Assembly: GCF_000024785.1 (NCBI RefSeq)
Contig: NC_013441.1
Location: 3,162,001-3,226,000, forward strand
Reading direction: 5' to 3'
DNA: 64,000 bases
Source of the DNA: Gordonia bronchialis DSM 43247
GTDB lineage: Bacteria; Actinomycetota; Actinomycetes; Mycobacteriales; Mycobacteriaceae
The notes below the pieces were generated by a model. The model saw only the letters and a list, made by a program, of their open reading frames with translations, made no database searches and was not told where the DNA came from. How positions within the stretch are numbered: the first letter of the stretch is position 1; each line of letters begins with the position of its first letter. A program made the translations under genes and the position numbers. Shown here in pieces: positions 22,836-31,782 of the stretch.

Positions 22836-22868
22836 AAAAGTGGGGAAGGAAATCCATCCCCTACTTTT
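22836..22868. terminator. Bidirectional terminator between treY and the mce operon
   Basis: AAAAGTGGGGA and TCCCC-t-ACTTTT form an 11-bp stem with one bulge around a 10-nt loop. The arms end in A and T runs, so either strand yields a U-rich tail. It lies between the convergent ends of treY and the Mce-associated gene, where a shared terminator is expected. Confidence 0.7.
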
Positions 22869-22889
22869 GTCAGCCCGCACGCCCGAGCG

Positions 22890-23918
22890 TCAGCCGCCCG
22901 GTGCCGGTGTCGGCGCGGGTGCCGGGGCACCCGGGGTCGGGTTTGGCGCGCCCGGCGTGGGCGCCGGGGCATTCGGCGTGACCTCTGTTCCGTCGCCGAA
23001 CAGCACGCTGCGGCCGGGCGCGTTCCCCAGATCGGAGACCAGCCATTTGCCGTCGTGCTTCTCCAGCGTGATGAGGTAGAAGATCGTCATCTTCTGCGGG
23101 GTGGTCGCTGCCGCACCGGTCGCGGTGACCTCGACCTGCAGCATCGTGGTCGCGGTATCGGCGGAGAACTTCTCGACCGTGGCCAGCTTGATGTCCGCGT
23201 TCGCACTCGTGACCTTGATGTCGCGCACCTGCTGCTCGGTGTCGGTGCGCTCGCGTTCCAGCGTCTTCTGGAAGTCGCCGGTGCTCAACGGGCCGAGCCG
23301 CTCCTTGTACTGGTCGGCGGTGTTGGTCGTCATCGTGCCGACCAACTCGTTGATGAAGTGCTTGGACGCCGCGAGGCTGTCGTCGAAGGCCTGGAGTTTC
23401 TGGTTCTGCTCGTAGACCTTCCAGCCCAGGAACCCGGCGCCCGCGATGACGGCGACCACCACCGGGACTGCCGCGGCACGCAGCAGCCCCCGACCGGTGA
23501 TGGTGAGGGTGAATTCCTTCTTGCCCGCGGTCTTACTGGGTTCGGTCTTCTCGGTTTCGGTCTTCTCGGGGTCCGCCTTGTTGTCGTTCGCGGTGGGGGC
23601 GTCGCGATCGCGGGCGTTCTTCTTGCCGACCACGGGCGCCGTCACGGTGTCGTCGTCGGCACCGTCGGAGTCATCGCTGTCCGATGCCCGGGCCGCGGTG
23701 CCACGCACGCGCTTGCCCGCTTTCCCCTGTGGCGTCCGAGACGTACTCGATGCGGCATCCTTCTTCAGCACCACGGTGTCGTCGTCTGAACTGTCCACCT
23801 CGGTGAAGTCGTCGGCCGCTGTGGCATCCCCGGTCGTCGGGGAATCCACGGACTCCGCAGACGTGGTCTCGGCGTCGGTTTCGGCGCTGCTGTTGTCACG
23901 ATCAGTCATCTCGGTCAT
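22890..23918 (-). CDS. Mce-associated membrane protein
   Basis: A 342-aa protein with a long acidic, Ser/Thr/Asp-rich cytoplasmic region (residues 1 to about 135), one membrane helix (about 148-168) and an exported domain of about 130 residues resembling the Mas proteins encoded at the ends of actinobacterial mce operons. The C-terminus is a Pro/Ala/Gly tail with TPGAPNPTPGAP repeats. Mas proteins are thought to stabilise Mce transporters. ATG 23918 has a GGGGGAGAG ribosome site 9 nt upstream. It is the last gene of the minus-strand operon, after a 166-bp spacer in which I see nothing else. Confidence 0.85.
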   Translation of the reverse strand: MTEMTDRDNSSAETDAETTSAESVDSPTTGDATAADDFTEVDSSDDDTVVLKKDAASSTSRTPQGKAGKRVRGTAARASDSDDSDGADDDTVTAPVVGKKNARDRDAPTANDNKADPEKTETEKTEPSKTAGKKEFTLTITGRGLLRAAAVPVVVAVIAGAGFLGWKVYEQNQKLQAFDDSLAASKHFINELVGTMTTNTADQYKERLGPLSTGDFQKTLERERTDTEQQVRDIKVTSANADIKLATVEKFSADTATTMLQVEVTATGAAATTPQKMTIFYLITLEKHDGKWLVSDLGNAPGRSVLFGDGTEVTPNAPAPTPGAPNPTPGAPAPAPTPAPGG

Positions 23919-24084
23919 CTCTGGTGTCTCTCCCCCGATGGGCACGTCCCGGCGTCTCCGGTGGGCACGGGCGGGGCACCCACCCGGAACTCCCCGCTGC
24001 CTTTCCTTCCCCGCTGCCTTCACCCCAGTGCTCGCGCACCGTGGTGCCCGCCCCGTGTGCGGGTCTGCTGCCGAAGCGGACAGG

Positions 24085-25257
24085 TCACCTGTCCATCGGC
24101 ACGGTTCGTGCGTTCGGGTCGTAACCCGGTGGCGGACCGGCGGTGTCGTCGCCCTGGGGTCGGGGCGCGTTGGCCGATCCACGGATCTGCTGGTTCGGAT
24201 CCTCCGTCACACAGTACAGATTCACCGGAACCGACAATTCGAGGATCTGCGTCGGACGTCGCGGCGTGACCGGGTAGTTGCAGGCCGGGCGCGGATAGAC
24301 CGACCCGAATGCCCACCAGGCGCCGTCATGGAACATGGTCAGGCTCTTGATGCTCGCATCCCGGATGGCCGGCAGCAGGTTGGCGATCGCCGGTGCCCGC
24401 AGCGCGCCCTGGCGGGCCACATCGAGCATCTGGGTGAGCAAGTCGGCCAGCGGATCGTTCAGCTGACCCAACGAACCCGTCAGGCTGGTCAGTTGAGTCG
24501 GGCCGCGGTCGAGCAGGGTGCGGATCTCCTTGTCGGAGGCGACCGCGGCGTTCACGATCGAGCTGATCGAGGACACCGTGGTGCCCAGGTCGGGCTGGAT
24601 ACCCGCCGTGGTCTTGAGGATGGTGCCGCTGTCCTGGATCAGCTTCGTCGTCTGAGGTAGGACCCGGTAGAGACTGGCGAAGATCGTGCCACCCGAGTCG
24701 AACAGTGTGTGGAGCTGATTCTGACCGTCGTCACTGGTGACTGCGGTGTTCAGGTTGTCGATGATCGAGCGCAGCTTCTGCGGATCGATCTGCTCGATCA
24801 GGTCCAGCGACGATTCGAGCAACTGCGGGAACGGGGTCGTCACACGCGTCTGCCCGGCGTTGATGGTGTCGCCGTCGGCGAAGTACGGGCCATCGGCGCT
24901 CGGGGGCTGAAAGTCGACGTACTGTTCGCCCGCCGCCGAGAGTCCGAGTGCCGCCACGACCGCGTTCCGGTTGATCTTCACATCGTCGTCGACCGACACC
25001 TTGACCTGGACCGAATTCGGTTGCACCCGAATCGAATCGACGTCACCCACCTTGGTGCCGCGCAGCGTGACCCGGGAGGTGTCCTGCAGGCCGCCGGAGA
25101 TCGGGAAGTTGATGGTGAGGTGATATTTCCCGGTGAACGGCTGCCAGCGCAGCGTCCCGAAGGCGAGGTAGGCGAACCCGATCAGCATCACCACGATGAG
25201 GGCGAGGTTGCCGAGTAGCACCGAGTGCTTCCGGAGGAAGCCGAACAGCCCGCTCAT
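24085..25257 (-). CDS. MCE family protein, MceF position
   Basis: A 390-aa Mce subunit: an N-terminal membrane anchor (about residues 14-36), the MCE domain (YHLTINFPISGGLQDTSRVTLRG in pieces, to about residue 115), a long helical region and a short Pro-rich tail ending TVPMDR. Mce proteins assemble as a hexameric tunnel across the cell envelope for lipid import. ATG 25257 overlaps the preceding stop as ATGA, which fixes the start against the GTG 9 bp upstream. It is the sixth mce gene of the operon. Confidence 0.92.
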   Translation of the reverse strand: MSGLFGFLRKHSVLLGNLALIVVMLIGFAYLAFGTLRWQPFTGKYHLTINFPISGGLQDTSRVTLRGTKVGDVDSIRVQPNSVQVKVSVDDDVKINRNAVVAALGLSAAGEQYVDFQPPSADGPYFADGDTINAGQTRVTTPFPQLLESSLDLIEQIDPQKLRSIIDNLNTAVTSDDGQNQLHTLFDSGGTIFASLYRVLPQTTKLIQDSGTILKTTAGIQPDLGTTVSSISSIVNAAVASDKEIRTLLDRGPTQLTSLTGSLGQLNDPLADLLTQMLDVARQGALRAPAIANLLPAIRDASIKSLTMFHDGAWWAFGSVYPRPACNYPVTPRRPTQILELSVPVNLYCVTEDPNQQIRGSANAPRPQGDDTAGPPPGYDPNARTVPMDR

Positions 25258-26399
25258 CCGCAGCACCCCCGTGTCCCGGTCAATCGTGCGAGCAGGCGGG
25301 TCAGCGTCTGCTGCAGTGCCGCCGACCCCGCGTCGAGGTCACCCATCTCGGGTAGCCGGCTCGCCGAGTCGAAGCCGACGCCCGGATTGAGCCAGTACAC
25401 CTTGGCCGACAACGCGGCCGCACTGCCCTGCGTCGTCTTCACCCACCGGGGTACCAGGATGTGCAGGTTGTCCGACAGTGACCCGACGGTGCCCGACGCC
25501 TGACGCAGTCCCGACAGCACCGTCGCCAGGTGACCGATCATCTCGACCAGGTTGTCGCCGTTGGTGTTCAGGAAGTCGTTGGTCGCCGCGGTCACCGACT
25601 GGGTCTTGTCCAGCGTCGTCAGGATCGAACCGATCTGTCCGTTGACCGCGTTCACGGCCGGGCCGAGTTTGTTGATCGAGGCCATGATCTGTGCGCGCCC
25701 GGCCGCCAGCTCACCGGTCAGCACGCGGGTGTTGGCCATTGCCTCGTCGACCTCACCCGCATTCTGGTTGAACTTGCGGATGGCCGTGGTGAGGCCTTGG
25801 ATCGAATCGTTCAACTCGGTGGGATGCGGTGAGACCGCAGCGCTGAGCTCGGTGATGATCGTCGTCAGCGAGTTGAGCGAGCCGCTGTCCACCACGCCGC
25901 TGACACTGATCAGGAGGTCTTCGACCGTCGCCGCCGCCGAGGTCGGTCCGGTCAGGGTGTCCCCCTCGCGGAGGAAACCCTTGGCCGCGCCGGGCGGCGG
26001 GAGCAGCGCGACGAACACGTCGCCGAGCGGCGTGGCCTGCCGCAATTCGGCGCCCGTGCCCACCGGCAGCTGCGTCGACTTGCTGACATCCATCTTGACG
26101 ATCGCCCGGTAGTCCTTGGCGCTGATCTCGGTGACCTGACCGACGTCGGTGCCGTTGAGCTTCACCTTGGCACGCGAGGGCAGGTTGAGCGCGTTGTCGA
26201 AGGTGGCGGTCAGCTCGATGGCCTCACCGATGTTGCCCGGCGCCGGCAGCGGGATCTGTTCGACGGTGAGACCCGGCAGCGCACCGCACCCGGTCAGTCC
26301 CATCAATCCCACGACGAGGACGACGAGCAGACCACCGCGACGCAGCGGGCGGCGGGCCCGGCGTCGACGCACCGGCGAGGTGGTGATGTCAGCGCTCAT
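25254..26399 (-). CDS. MCE family lipoprotein, MceE position
   Basis: A 381-aa subunit with a basic N-terminus and a lipobox ending LTGC (Cys38), so it is expected to be acylated, as MceE/LprK-type proteins are. The MCE domain follows (ATFDNALNLPSRAKVKLNG, VGQVTEIS), then a long helical part and a C-terminus ending GTRGCCG. The ATG at 26399 overlaps the mceD-position stop (ATGA), which rejects a 54-residue upstream extension. LspA, needed to process it, is encoded at 43784-44443. Confidence 0.92.
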   Translation of the reverse strand: MSADITTSPVRRRRARRPLRRGGLLVVLVVGLMGLTGCGALPGLTVEQIPLPAPGNIGEAIELTATFDNALNLPSRAKVKLNGTDVGQVTEISAKDYRAIVKMDVSKSTQLPVGTGAELRQATPLGDVFVALLPPPGAAKGFLREGDTLTGPTSAAATVEDLLISVSGVVDSGSLNSLTTIITELSAAVSPHPTELNDSIQGLTTAIRKFNQNAGEVDEAMANTRVLTGELAAGRAQIMASINKLGPAVNAVNGQIGSILTTLDKTQSVTAATNDFLNTNGDNLVEMIGHLATVLSGLRQASGTVGSLSDNLHILVPRWVKTTQGSAAALSAKVYWLNPGVGFDSASRLPEMGDLDAGSAALQQTLTRLLARLTGTRGCCG

Positions 26400-27580
26400 T
26401 TGGTCAGCTCCAGCAGTCCCGAGTAGATGCCGAGATCCGGTCCGAAGTCCTTCAGCTTTCCGGTGCGGCAACCGTCCTTGTGCAGGTTGATCGTCTCGCA
26501 GAACTTCGCGAGCAGTTCGTTGTCGAGCAGCGACTTGTCCAGCAGTACCTGGGCGCGCCATGCTCCCTGCTCGGCCGAGACCGAGTTGCTCAGGTTCTGG
26601 AACAGCAGCGGCCCGAGGTCGATGGTCTCCACGACCTGCCGGGAGAAGTCACTCAGGTTCGCGGCCAGGGCGGCCAGCCGGCCCAGCGAGCTGCTGATGG
26701 TGCCGGTGTTGTTCTGCAGGAAACTCGTGGTGTTCTGCAACGCGGTGTTCAGGTCGCCCAACGTCGCGAGCAGACCCGGAGACTGCTCCCGCAACAGCAT
26801 GGCGACCTGGTTGACCGAGTTGGAGAAGGCGGTCATCTTGGGATAGTTCGCGACCAGCTTGGAGGTCAGTCCCTGGATGGTGATGACCAGCTGGCGCAAT
26901 GTGTCGCTGTTGCCGGACACCACCTCGGAGGCCGACCCGAGCTGATTGAGGGCCTCCCGGATGGCCTGCCCGTTGCCGGAGGCGATTCCGGAGGTGATGT
27001 CGATCATGTCGGCGAGCGGGCCGGCACCGTTGCCGTCGCCACCGAGTGCGACGACGAGCTGGTCGATCGAGTCGAAGAGTTCGCCCACCGACACCGGCGC
27101 CTTTGTCTGCTTGACGACGCCGCCGTCCTCGAGCTTGGGTCCCCCCTCATAGGCGGGGCTCAGTTCGATGTGGCGGGTCGTCACGATCGAGGTGTTGACG
27201 ATGGCCGCGGTCGCCTCGGCCGGGACCGGTACGTCCTTGTTGATGGTGAAGGTCACCTTCACCCGGTTGCCCTGCGGCTCGACCTTGGTGACCTGCCCGA
27301 CCGGCATGCCGAGCACCGCGACATCGTTGCTCTCGTAGAGGCCCGCGACGTTGTCGAAGTAGGCGGTGACCTCGATCGCCTGTCCCAGCCCGACCTTCCA
27401 GCCGGCCGGGATGAAGGAGCATCCCGAGACCCCGACGACGATGAACAACGCCAGGCATACCAGCCAGGCGGAGCGCTTGAGCCGGGAACGTGACCGGGCG
27501 GCCGAGTCGACGCCGGCGCCGGGACGTGTGGCCGACGAGTCCGGAGTCGGGTGATCGGTGGCGTGCTGGTTGGTCAGCAT
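26396..27580 (-). CDS. MCE family protein with lipobox, MceD position
   Basis: A 394-aa Mce subunit. The segment TAYFDNVAGLYESNDVAVLG with VGQVTKVEPQGN and RHIELSPAYEGGP is MceD-like. It has a hydrophilic N-terminus of about 36 residues, then a hydrophobic stretch ending VSGC (Cys54), which reads as a lipobox. In classical mycobacterial operons only the E subunit is a lipoprotein, so this would be a second one. ATG 27580 overlaps the preceding gene by 7 bp, rejecting a 17-residue longer form. The long n-region before the lipobox makes lipidation likely but not certain. Confidence 0.9.
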   Translation of the reverse strand: MLTNQHATDHPTPDSSATRPGAGVDSAARSRSRLKRSAWLVCLALFIVVGVSGCSFIPAGWKVGLGQAIEVTAYFDNVAGLYESNDVAVLGMPVGQVTKVEPQGNRVKVTFTINKDVPVPAEATAAIVNTSIVTTRHIELSPAYEGGPKLEDGGVVKQTKAPVSVGELFDSIDQLVVALGGDGNGAGPLADMIDITSGIASGNGQAIREALNQLGSASEVVSGNSDTLRQLVITIQGLTSKLVANYPKMTAFSNSVNQVAMLLREQSPGLLATLGDLNTALQNTTSFLQNNTGTISSSLGRLAALAANLSDFSRQVVETIDLGPLLFQNLSNSVSAEQGAWRAQVLLDKSLLDNELLAKFCETINLHKDGCRTGKLKDFGPDLGIYSGLLELTK

Positions 27581-28563
27581 CCGTCCACCACCCGTGCCAG
27601 GCAGAGCCAGTTGTCGGGGAAGATGCCCCACGGCAGATATCCGTTCGCGTACGGCCCGTCACCGATGACGTTGTTGGTCAGTCGGGCGGTGACCGGCAGG
27701 ATCTCGAGGAGCTTGCGCAGATTCGCGCGGTTCTTCTCCAGGCCCTGGGTGATGGTGTTCAGGTTCGCCATGATCGGCGCGAACTGGTTGCCGTTCTCCC
27801 CGGCGACCAGTTTGGCCTGTTCGGAGAGGGCGGCGATACCGTCGAGCATCCGCTTGACCAGCACATCGCGGGTGGCGATCTTCTGGGCCAGCTCACGCCC
27901 CTGGCCGACGATGATGGCGAGCTGGGCCTGGTTGTCGTCGACGATCGAGGTGACCGTCTTGGTGTCGGCGAGCAACTGGTTGATCTGGTCCTTGCGGTTG
28001 GTGATGACCTTGGACATCTCGGTGAGTGCGTCGACGGTGGGCTTGGTCACCGCGGGTGCGCCGGCGAGCTGCCGGTTGAGCGTCCGGATGCTGTTCGCGA
28101 GTTCGGGACTGTCGACGTTGTTCAGGATCGGGGCACCGGCCTCGATGGTGCGCTGCAGATCGTAGGGGACCCGCGTCTGTTCGATCTTTCCGTCCTTGAG
28201 GCCTTCGGTGGAGTCGCCGAGGGACAGATCGATGTACCGCTGACCGAGCAGTGTCGACAACTTGATCTCGGCCGAGCCGTTGGCCGTGACGTGGACGTCG
28301 TTGTCGACCTTCATCGTGATAGTGATGTGGTTGCCGTTGAGCTCGGTATCGGACACCTCACCTTTGTCGATCCCGGCGACGCGGACCTTGTCGCCGGGGC
28401 GGACGCCACCGGCCTGGGCGAAGTCACCGGTCAGCGTCTGCTTGCCGATATGGGCGGTCGCCAGGGCGGTCACGCCGAGGAGGATCACCACGATCACCGC
28501 GGCACCGATCAGCCCGTACCAGAATCGCTTGTTGTTGCGGAAATGCCCGCCGAGTCTGCTCAT
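27574..28563 (-). CDS. MCE family protein, MceC position
   Basis: A 329-aa Mce subunit with one N-terminal membrane helix (about residues 15-37), an MCE domain (TGDFAQAGGVRPGDKVRVAG, IDKGEVSD, LGQRYIDLSLGD) and a helical region with GQGRELAQ, ending in NWLCLARVVDGC. It lacks the long Pro-rich tail often found on C and D subunits. ATG 28563 overlaps the mceB-position stop as ATGA. With the other five it should form the heterohexameric periplasm-spanning tube. Confidence 0.92.
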   Translation of the reverse strand: MSRLGGHFRNNKRFWYGLIGAAVIVVILLGVTALATAHIGKQTLTGDFAQAGGVRPGDKVRVAGIDKGEVSDTELNGNHITITMKVDNDVHVTANGSAEIKLSTLLGQRYIDLSLGDSTEGLKDGKIEQTRVPYDLQRTIEAGAPILNNVDSPELANSIRTLNRQLAGAPAVTKPTVDALTEMSKVITNRKDQINQLLADTKTVTSIVDDNQAQLAIIVGQGRELAQKIATRDVLVKRMLDGIAALSEQAKLVAGENGNQFAPIMANLNTITQGLEKNRANLRKLLEILPVTARLTNNVIGDGPYANGYLPWGIFPDNWLCLARVVDGC

Positions 28564-29594
28564 CGGCACACCACCGAGTGGTTGGTGCCACCGATCTTGT
28601 TGATCAGACCGGGCGGGAGCAGGACGTCACCGATCGCGATGTCGAGATCGCACGCGTAGATGTTCAGATACGAGCCCTCACCGAGAACCAGTGGGAAGTG
28701 ACCGAGGAAGATCGGCAACTCCACCGCGAGCCGGTCGAGTTTGGGGCCGATCCCGATCAGTGTCCGGGTGGCGATGCGGGCGTCGGTGGCGGCCGAGGCG
28801 AGGTCGGCGCGGCTACGGGTCAACACGTCGGCGAATCCGCTCGCGGTCTTCCCGACGTCGGTGACCACGCGCCCGAACTTGGCCGAGTTCCCGTTGAGAT
28901 CACCGATCAGGGTGCTGATGCTCTGGATGACGGTGCCGACCTGATTGCCCTGCCGGGAGAGGTCGCGCATCACCCCGCTGAGGTTGTCGATGACGGCGCC
29001 GATCACGGCGTCGCGGTTGGCGGTGTCGGCCGCCAGCCGGCCGACCTCCTCGACGGTCGAGCTCAGCGACACGTCATCACCCTGGAAGGCCTTGATCAGA
29101 CCGAGCGAGAGCGCGTTGACCTGATCGGCGTCCAGGGTCTCGAAGACGGGCTGGAAACCGGCGAGCAACCGCGAGACGTCGAAGGAGTCCTCGGAGGGCA
29201 GCTTGAGTGCCGAACCGGCCGACAGCGGCTGCGACGGTGCGCCCTGTTGCAGGGCCAGGTTCAGGTATCGCTGGCCGATGAGGTTCTGATACCGGATGGC
29301 CGCCTTGGTGTTGGTGAACATCGGCTGGTCCTTCTGGACCTCGAAGTCCACTCGCGCCCGGCCGTTGTCGAGTTCGATCTTGTCGACGCGTCCGACGCGC
29401 ACACCGGCCATCCGGACGTCGTCGCCCTTGGCCAGTCCGGAGGCGTCGTTGAAGAACGTCGTGTAGGTGTTCGTCGAACCCGACACCGAGCGTTCCAGCG
29501 TCGAGTAGATGATGTAGGTGAGCAGCAACGCGATCACACCGAAGATCGCAAAACCCAACAGCGGCTTGCGGATCGAAGCCTTACCGGCGCTCAT
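28560..29594 (-). CDS. MCE family protein, MceB position
   Basis: A 344-aa Mce subunit: an N-terminal helix (about residues 12-32), an MCE domain (YTTFFNDASGLAKGDDVRMAG, VRVGRVDKIEL, LIGQRYLNLALQ), a helical domain and a C-terminal segment NIYACDLDIAIGDVLLPPG with paired Cys residues. ATG 29594 overlaps the end of the mceA-position gene by 4 bp. Order and overlaps place it second of six mce genes in one minus-strand operon. Confidence 0.93.
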   Translation of the reverse strand: MSAGKASIRKPLLGFAIFGVIALLLTYIIYSTLERSVSGSTNTYTTFFNDASGLAKGDDVRMAGVRVGRVDKIELDNGRARVDFEVQKDQPMFTNTKAAIRYQNLIGQRYLNLALQQGAPSQPLSAGSALKLPSEDSFDVSRLLAGFQPVFETLDADQVNALSLGLIKAFQGDDVSLSSTVEEVGRLAADTANRDAVIGAVIDNLSGVMRDLSRQGNQVGTVIQSISTLIGDLNGNSAKFGRVVTDVGKTASGFADVLTRSRADLASAATDARIATRTLIGIGPKLDRLAVELPIFLGHFPLVLGEGSYLNIYACDLDIAIGDVLLPPGLINKIGGTNHSVVCR

Positions 29595-30901
29595 CGTCCC
29601 CCTCCCTGGTCGTTGTCGCGCGCATCGACGGCCTGCACGAGCGGCCCCAGCATCAGTGCGTCGGCGGTGCTGGGTGTGCGACGCAGCGCCGTGCTGAGAG
29701 TCTTGGCGTCGTTGCCGGTGGTCACCATCCCGACGGGGCGATTACGCCGCATGCCGTCGGACGGATAGATCTGCAGTGGTCCCGAACTGGTGGGCCCGGT
29801 CCCGGTGCCCGGGCCGGTACATCCCGGTCCGCGTAGCTGCCCGTAGGGACCACCGTTGTACACCGGGCAGTTCTGGCGCGTGTAGCGCATGAACGCACCG
29901 AAGCTGACACCGATGTTGAGCTGGGCATGCCCGTTGACCCCGGTGAACACGGTCAGCACCTTGGCCGCCAGATTGTTCAGTGCGGTCAGGGCCTGGGGCA
30001 GGGCCTGCGGTTCGAGTACCGCGGCGCCGATCATGCGGTTGAGATCGGCGACGATGCGTTTGCCACCGTCGCCGTTGCGCGCGAACAGGACCTGGGTCTG
30101 ATCGAGGACGCCCTGACCGGCCGACAGCAGCGCCGCGAGATCCTGCTGCTTCTCGGCGATCGTCATCGCCGGGATCACGCTGCGGCCGAGGGCGTCGAGC
30201 AGTTGCGGTGCCGACTGGGCCAGCCCGCGGACCGCGTTGTTGAAGTTGTCGAAGCCGGGCGGCGCCCCGGGCGGGAACTGATCGTTGATCGTCCGGAAAT
30301 AAGTGTTCAGGATGCCCACGAACGATCCGAAGACCGCACCGCCGCCGTCGAGCGCGTCGGCGATCGTGCCGAGCAGGCCGGCGAGTTGTTCCGGCGGCAC
30401 CGCCTTCAACAGGGTCCGCAGCTCGTTCTGCGCGTCCTGCAGACGAATGGTGGGCAGCGAGGTGTCGGCAGGGATCTGCGCGTCGTCGGAGATCCGGTCG
30501 GTGCTCGGGTTCGCCGGTGGCACCAGTTCCACCGAGTTCACACCGAAGAGGTTCGACGGCACCGTGCGGGCGGTGACGTTGGCCGGGATGCCGTCGGCCT
30601 GATCGGGCACCAGATCGATGTCGACGATCTTGAGCTGCGCGCTGCCGGTGGCGTCGGAGTCGTCGAGTCCGATCGATTTCACCGAGCCGACGATGAGGCC
30701 GTTGTAGCGGACGTCGGTGCCACTGATGAGGCCGTCACCCACGTCGTGCATCTTCGCGGTGACCGGGACCATCGAGCTGAACACGCCCTGATAGCGCATG
30801 ATCAGCAGCGCCGCGATGATCGCCATCACGAGCAGGAAGGCGACGCCGCGCAGCACGTACTGCAGCAGCGACGGATTGCGGCCGTCGGTTGCGATGTTCA
30901 T
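29591..30901 (-). CDS. MCE family protein, MceA position
   Basis: A 436-aa Mce subunit with a membrane anchor at about residues 16-37, an MCE domain (VPVTAKMHDVGDGLISGTDV, YNGLIVGSV) and the RTVPSNLFGVNSVELVPP block typical of the A subunit. A long helical part and a Gly/Pro/Ser-rich C-terminus with CPVYNGGPYGQLRGPGCTG follow. It starts 13 bp after yrbEB. The substrate class (sterol, fatty or mycolic acid) cannot be decided from the sequence; I did not find a KstR-type operator upstream of the operon. Confidence 0.93.
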   Translation of the reverse strand: MNIATDGRNPSLLQYVLRGVAFLLVMAIIAALLIMRYQGVFSSMVPVTAKMHDVGDGLISGTDVRYNGLIVGSVKSIGLDDSDATGSAQLKIVDIDLVPDQADGIPANVTARTVPSNLFGVNSVELVPPANPSTDRISDDAQIPADTSLPTIRLQDAQNELRTLLKAVPPEQLAGLLGTIADALDGGGAVFGSFVGILNTYFRTINDQFPPGAPPGFDNFNNAVRGLAQSAPQLLDALGRSVIPAMTIAEKQQDLAALLSAGQGVLDQTQVLFARNGDGGKRIVADLNRMIGAAVLEPQALPQALTALNNLAAKVLTVFTGVNGHAQLNIGVSFGAFMRYTRQNCPVYNGGPYGQLRGPGCTGPGTGTGPTSSGPLQIYPSDGMRRNRPVGMVTTGNDAKTLSTALRRTPSTADALMLGPLVQAVDARDNDQGGGR

Positions 30902-30914
30902 CTGCCCACTCCCC

Positions 30915-31781
30915 CTAACCCGAGATCTTGATGCCGGGCGAGGTGCCCCAGAACACCAGCGTCATGACGAGATTGGCGAACACGATGACGATGATCGCCA
31001 GCCGGATCGCGTGTCCGGCAGCAACTCCCACACCTTCCGGGCCACCGGAGGCGAAGTAGCCGTAATAGCACTGGATGAACGTCGTCAACAGCACGAAGAT
31101 GATCACCTTGATGAAGGAGAACACCACGTCCCACGACACCAGGAACTGCGTGAAGTAGTACAGGTAGGTCCCCGCGCCCTGCCCGCTCTGGAACTGGAAC
31201 ATCACCTGACAGGCGATGTAGTTGGCGGCCAGCGAGACCGAGTACAGCGGGACGATCGCGAGGACCGCGGCGAGCATCCGGGTGGTCACCAGGTACGGCA
31301 GCGGCCGGATGGCGATGGCCTCGAGGGCGTCGATCTCCTCGGCGATCCGCATCGAGCCGAGCTGCGCGGTGAAGCGGCAGCCGGACTGGGCGGTGAAGGC
31401 GGTGGCCGCGAGCAGCGGTGCGATCTCGCGGGTGGTCGCGAACGCCGACAGACCACCGGTGACCGGGGCCATGCCGAGCAGGTTCAGCGCGGTATAGGCC
31501 TCGATACCCACCGTCGCTCCACCCATGATCCCGAGGATCACCATGACGCCGACGGTGCCGCCGCCGACGACGATCGCGCCGTTACCCCAGGCGACGTCGG
31601 CCAGCAGACGCCAGACCTCTTTGCTGTAGTGCCGGAAGGCCAGCGGTACCGAACTGATCGACCGGACCAGGAAGGTGATGAGGTGCCCCATCGCCGCCAG
31701 CGCGTCGCGCGGACCACGGTAGAGACCCTTGGCGGCCTCGAGGGGCCGCAGGGCCGGCGGTGTGTACCGAGATGCGGTCAC
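30915..31781 (-). CDS. yrbEB: YrbE/MlaE-family permease, B subunit
   Basis: A 288-aa permease-like membrane protein with about five or six helices. The family core is clear: GNGAIVVGGGTVGVMVILG, SAFATTREIAPLLAATAFTAQSG, RFTAQLGSMRIAEEIDALEAIAI and a C-terminal VIVFANLVMTLVFWG. YrbE proteins form the inner-membrane permease that works with an Mkl-type ATPase (not encoded here) and the Mce tube. The GTG at 31781 is one base after the yrbEA stop. Confidence 0.94.
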   Translation of the reverse strand: MTASRYTPPALRPLEAAKGLYRGPRDALAAMGHLITFLVRSISSVPLAFRHYSKEVWRLLADVAWGNGAIVVGGGTVGVMVILGIMGGATVGIEAYTALNLLGMAPVTGGLSAFATTREIAPLLAATAFTAQSGCRFTAQLGSMRIAEEIDALEAIAIRPLPYLVTTRMLAAVLAIVPLYSVSLAANYIACQVMFQFQSGQGAGTYLYYFTQFLVSWDVVFSFIKVIIFVLLTTFIQCYYGYFASGGPEGVGVAAGHAIRLAIIVIVFANLVMTLVFWGTSPGIKISG

Positions 31782-31782
31782 C

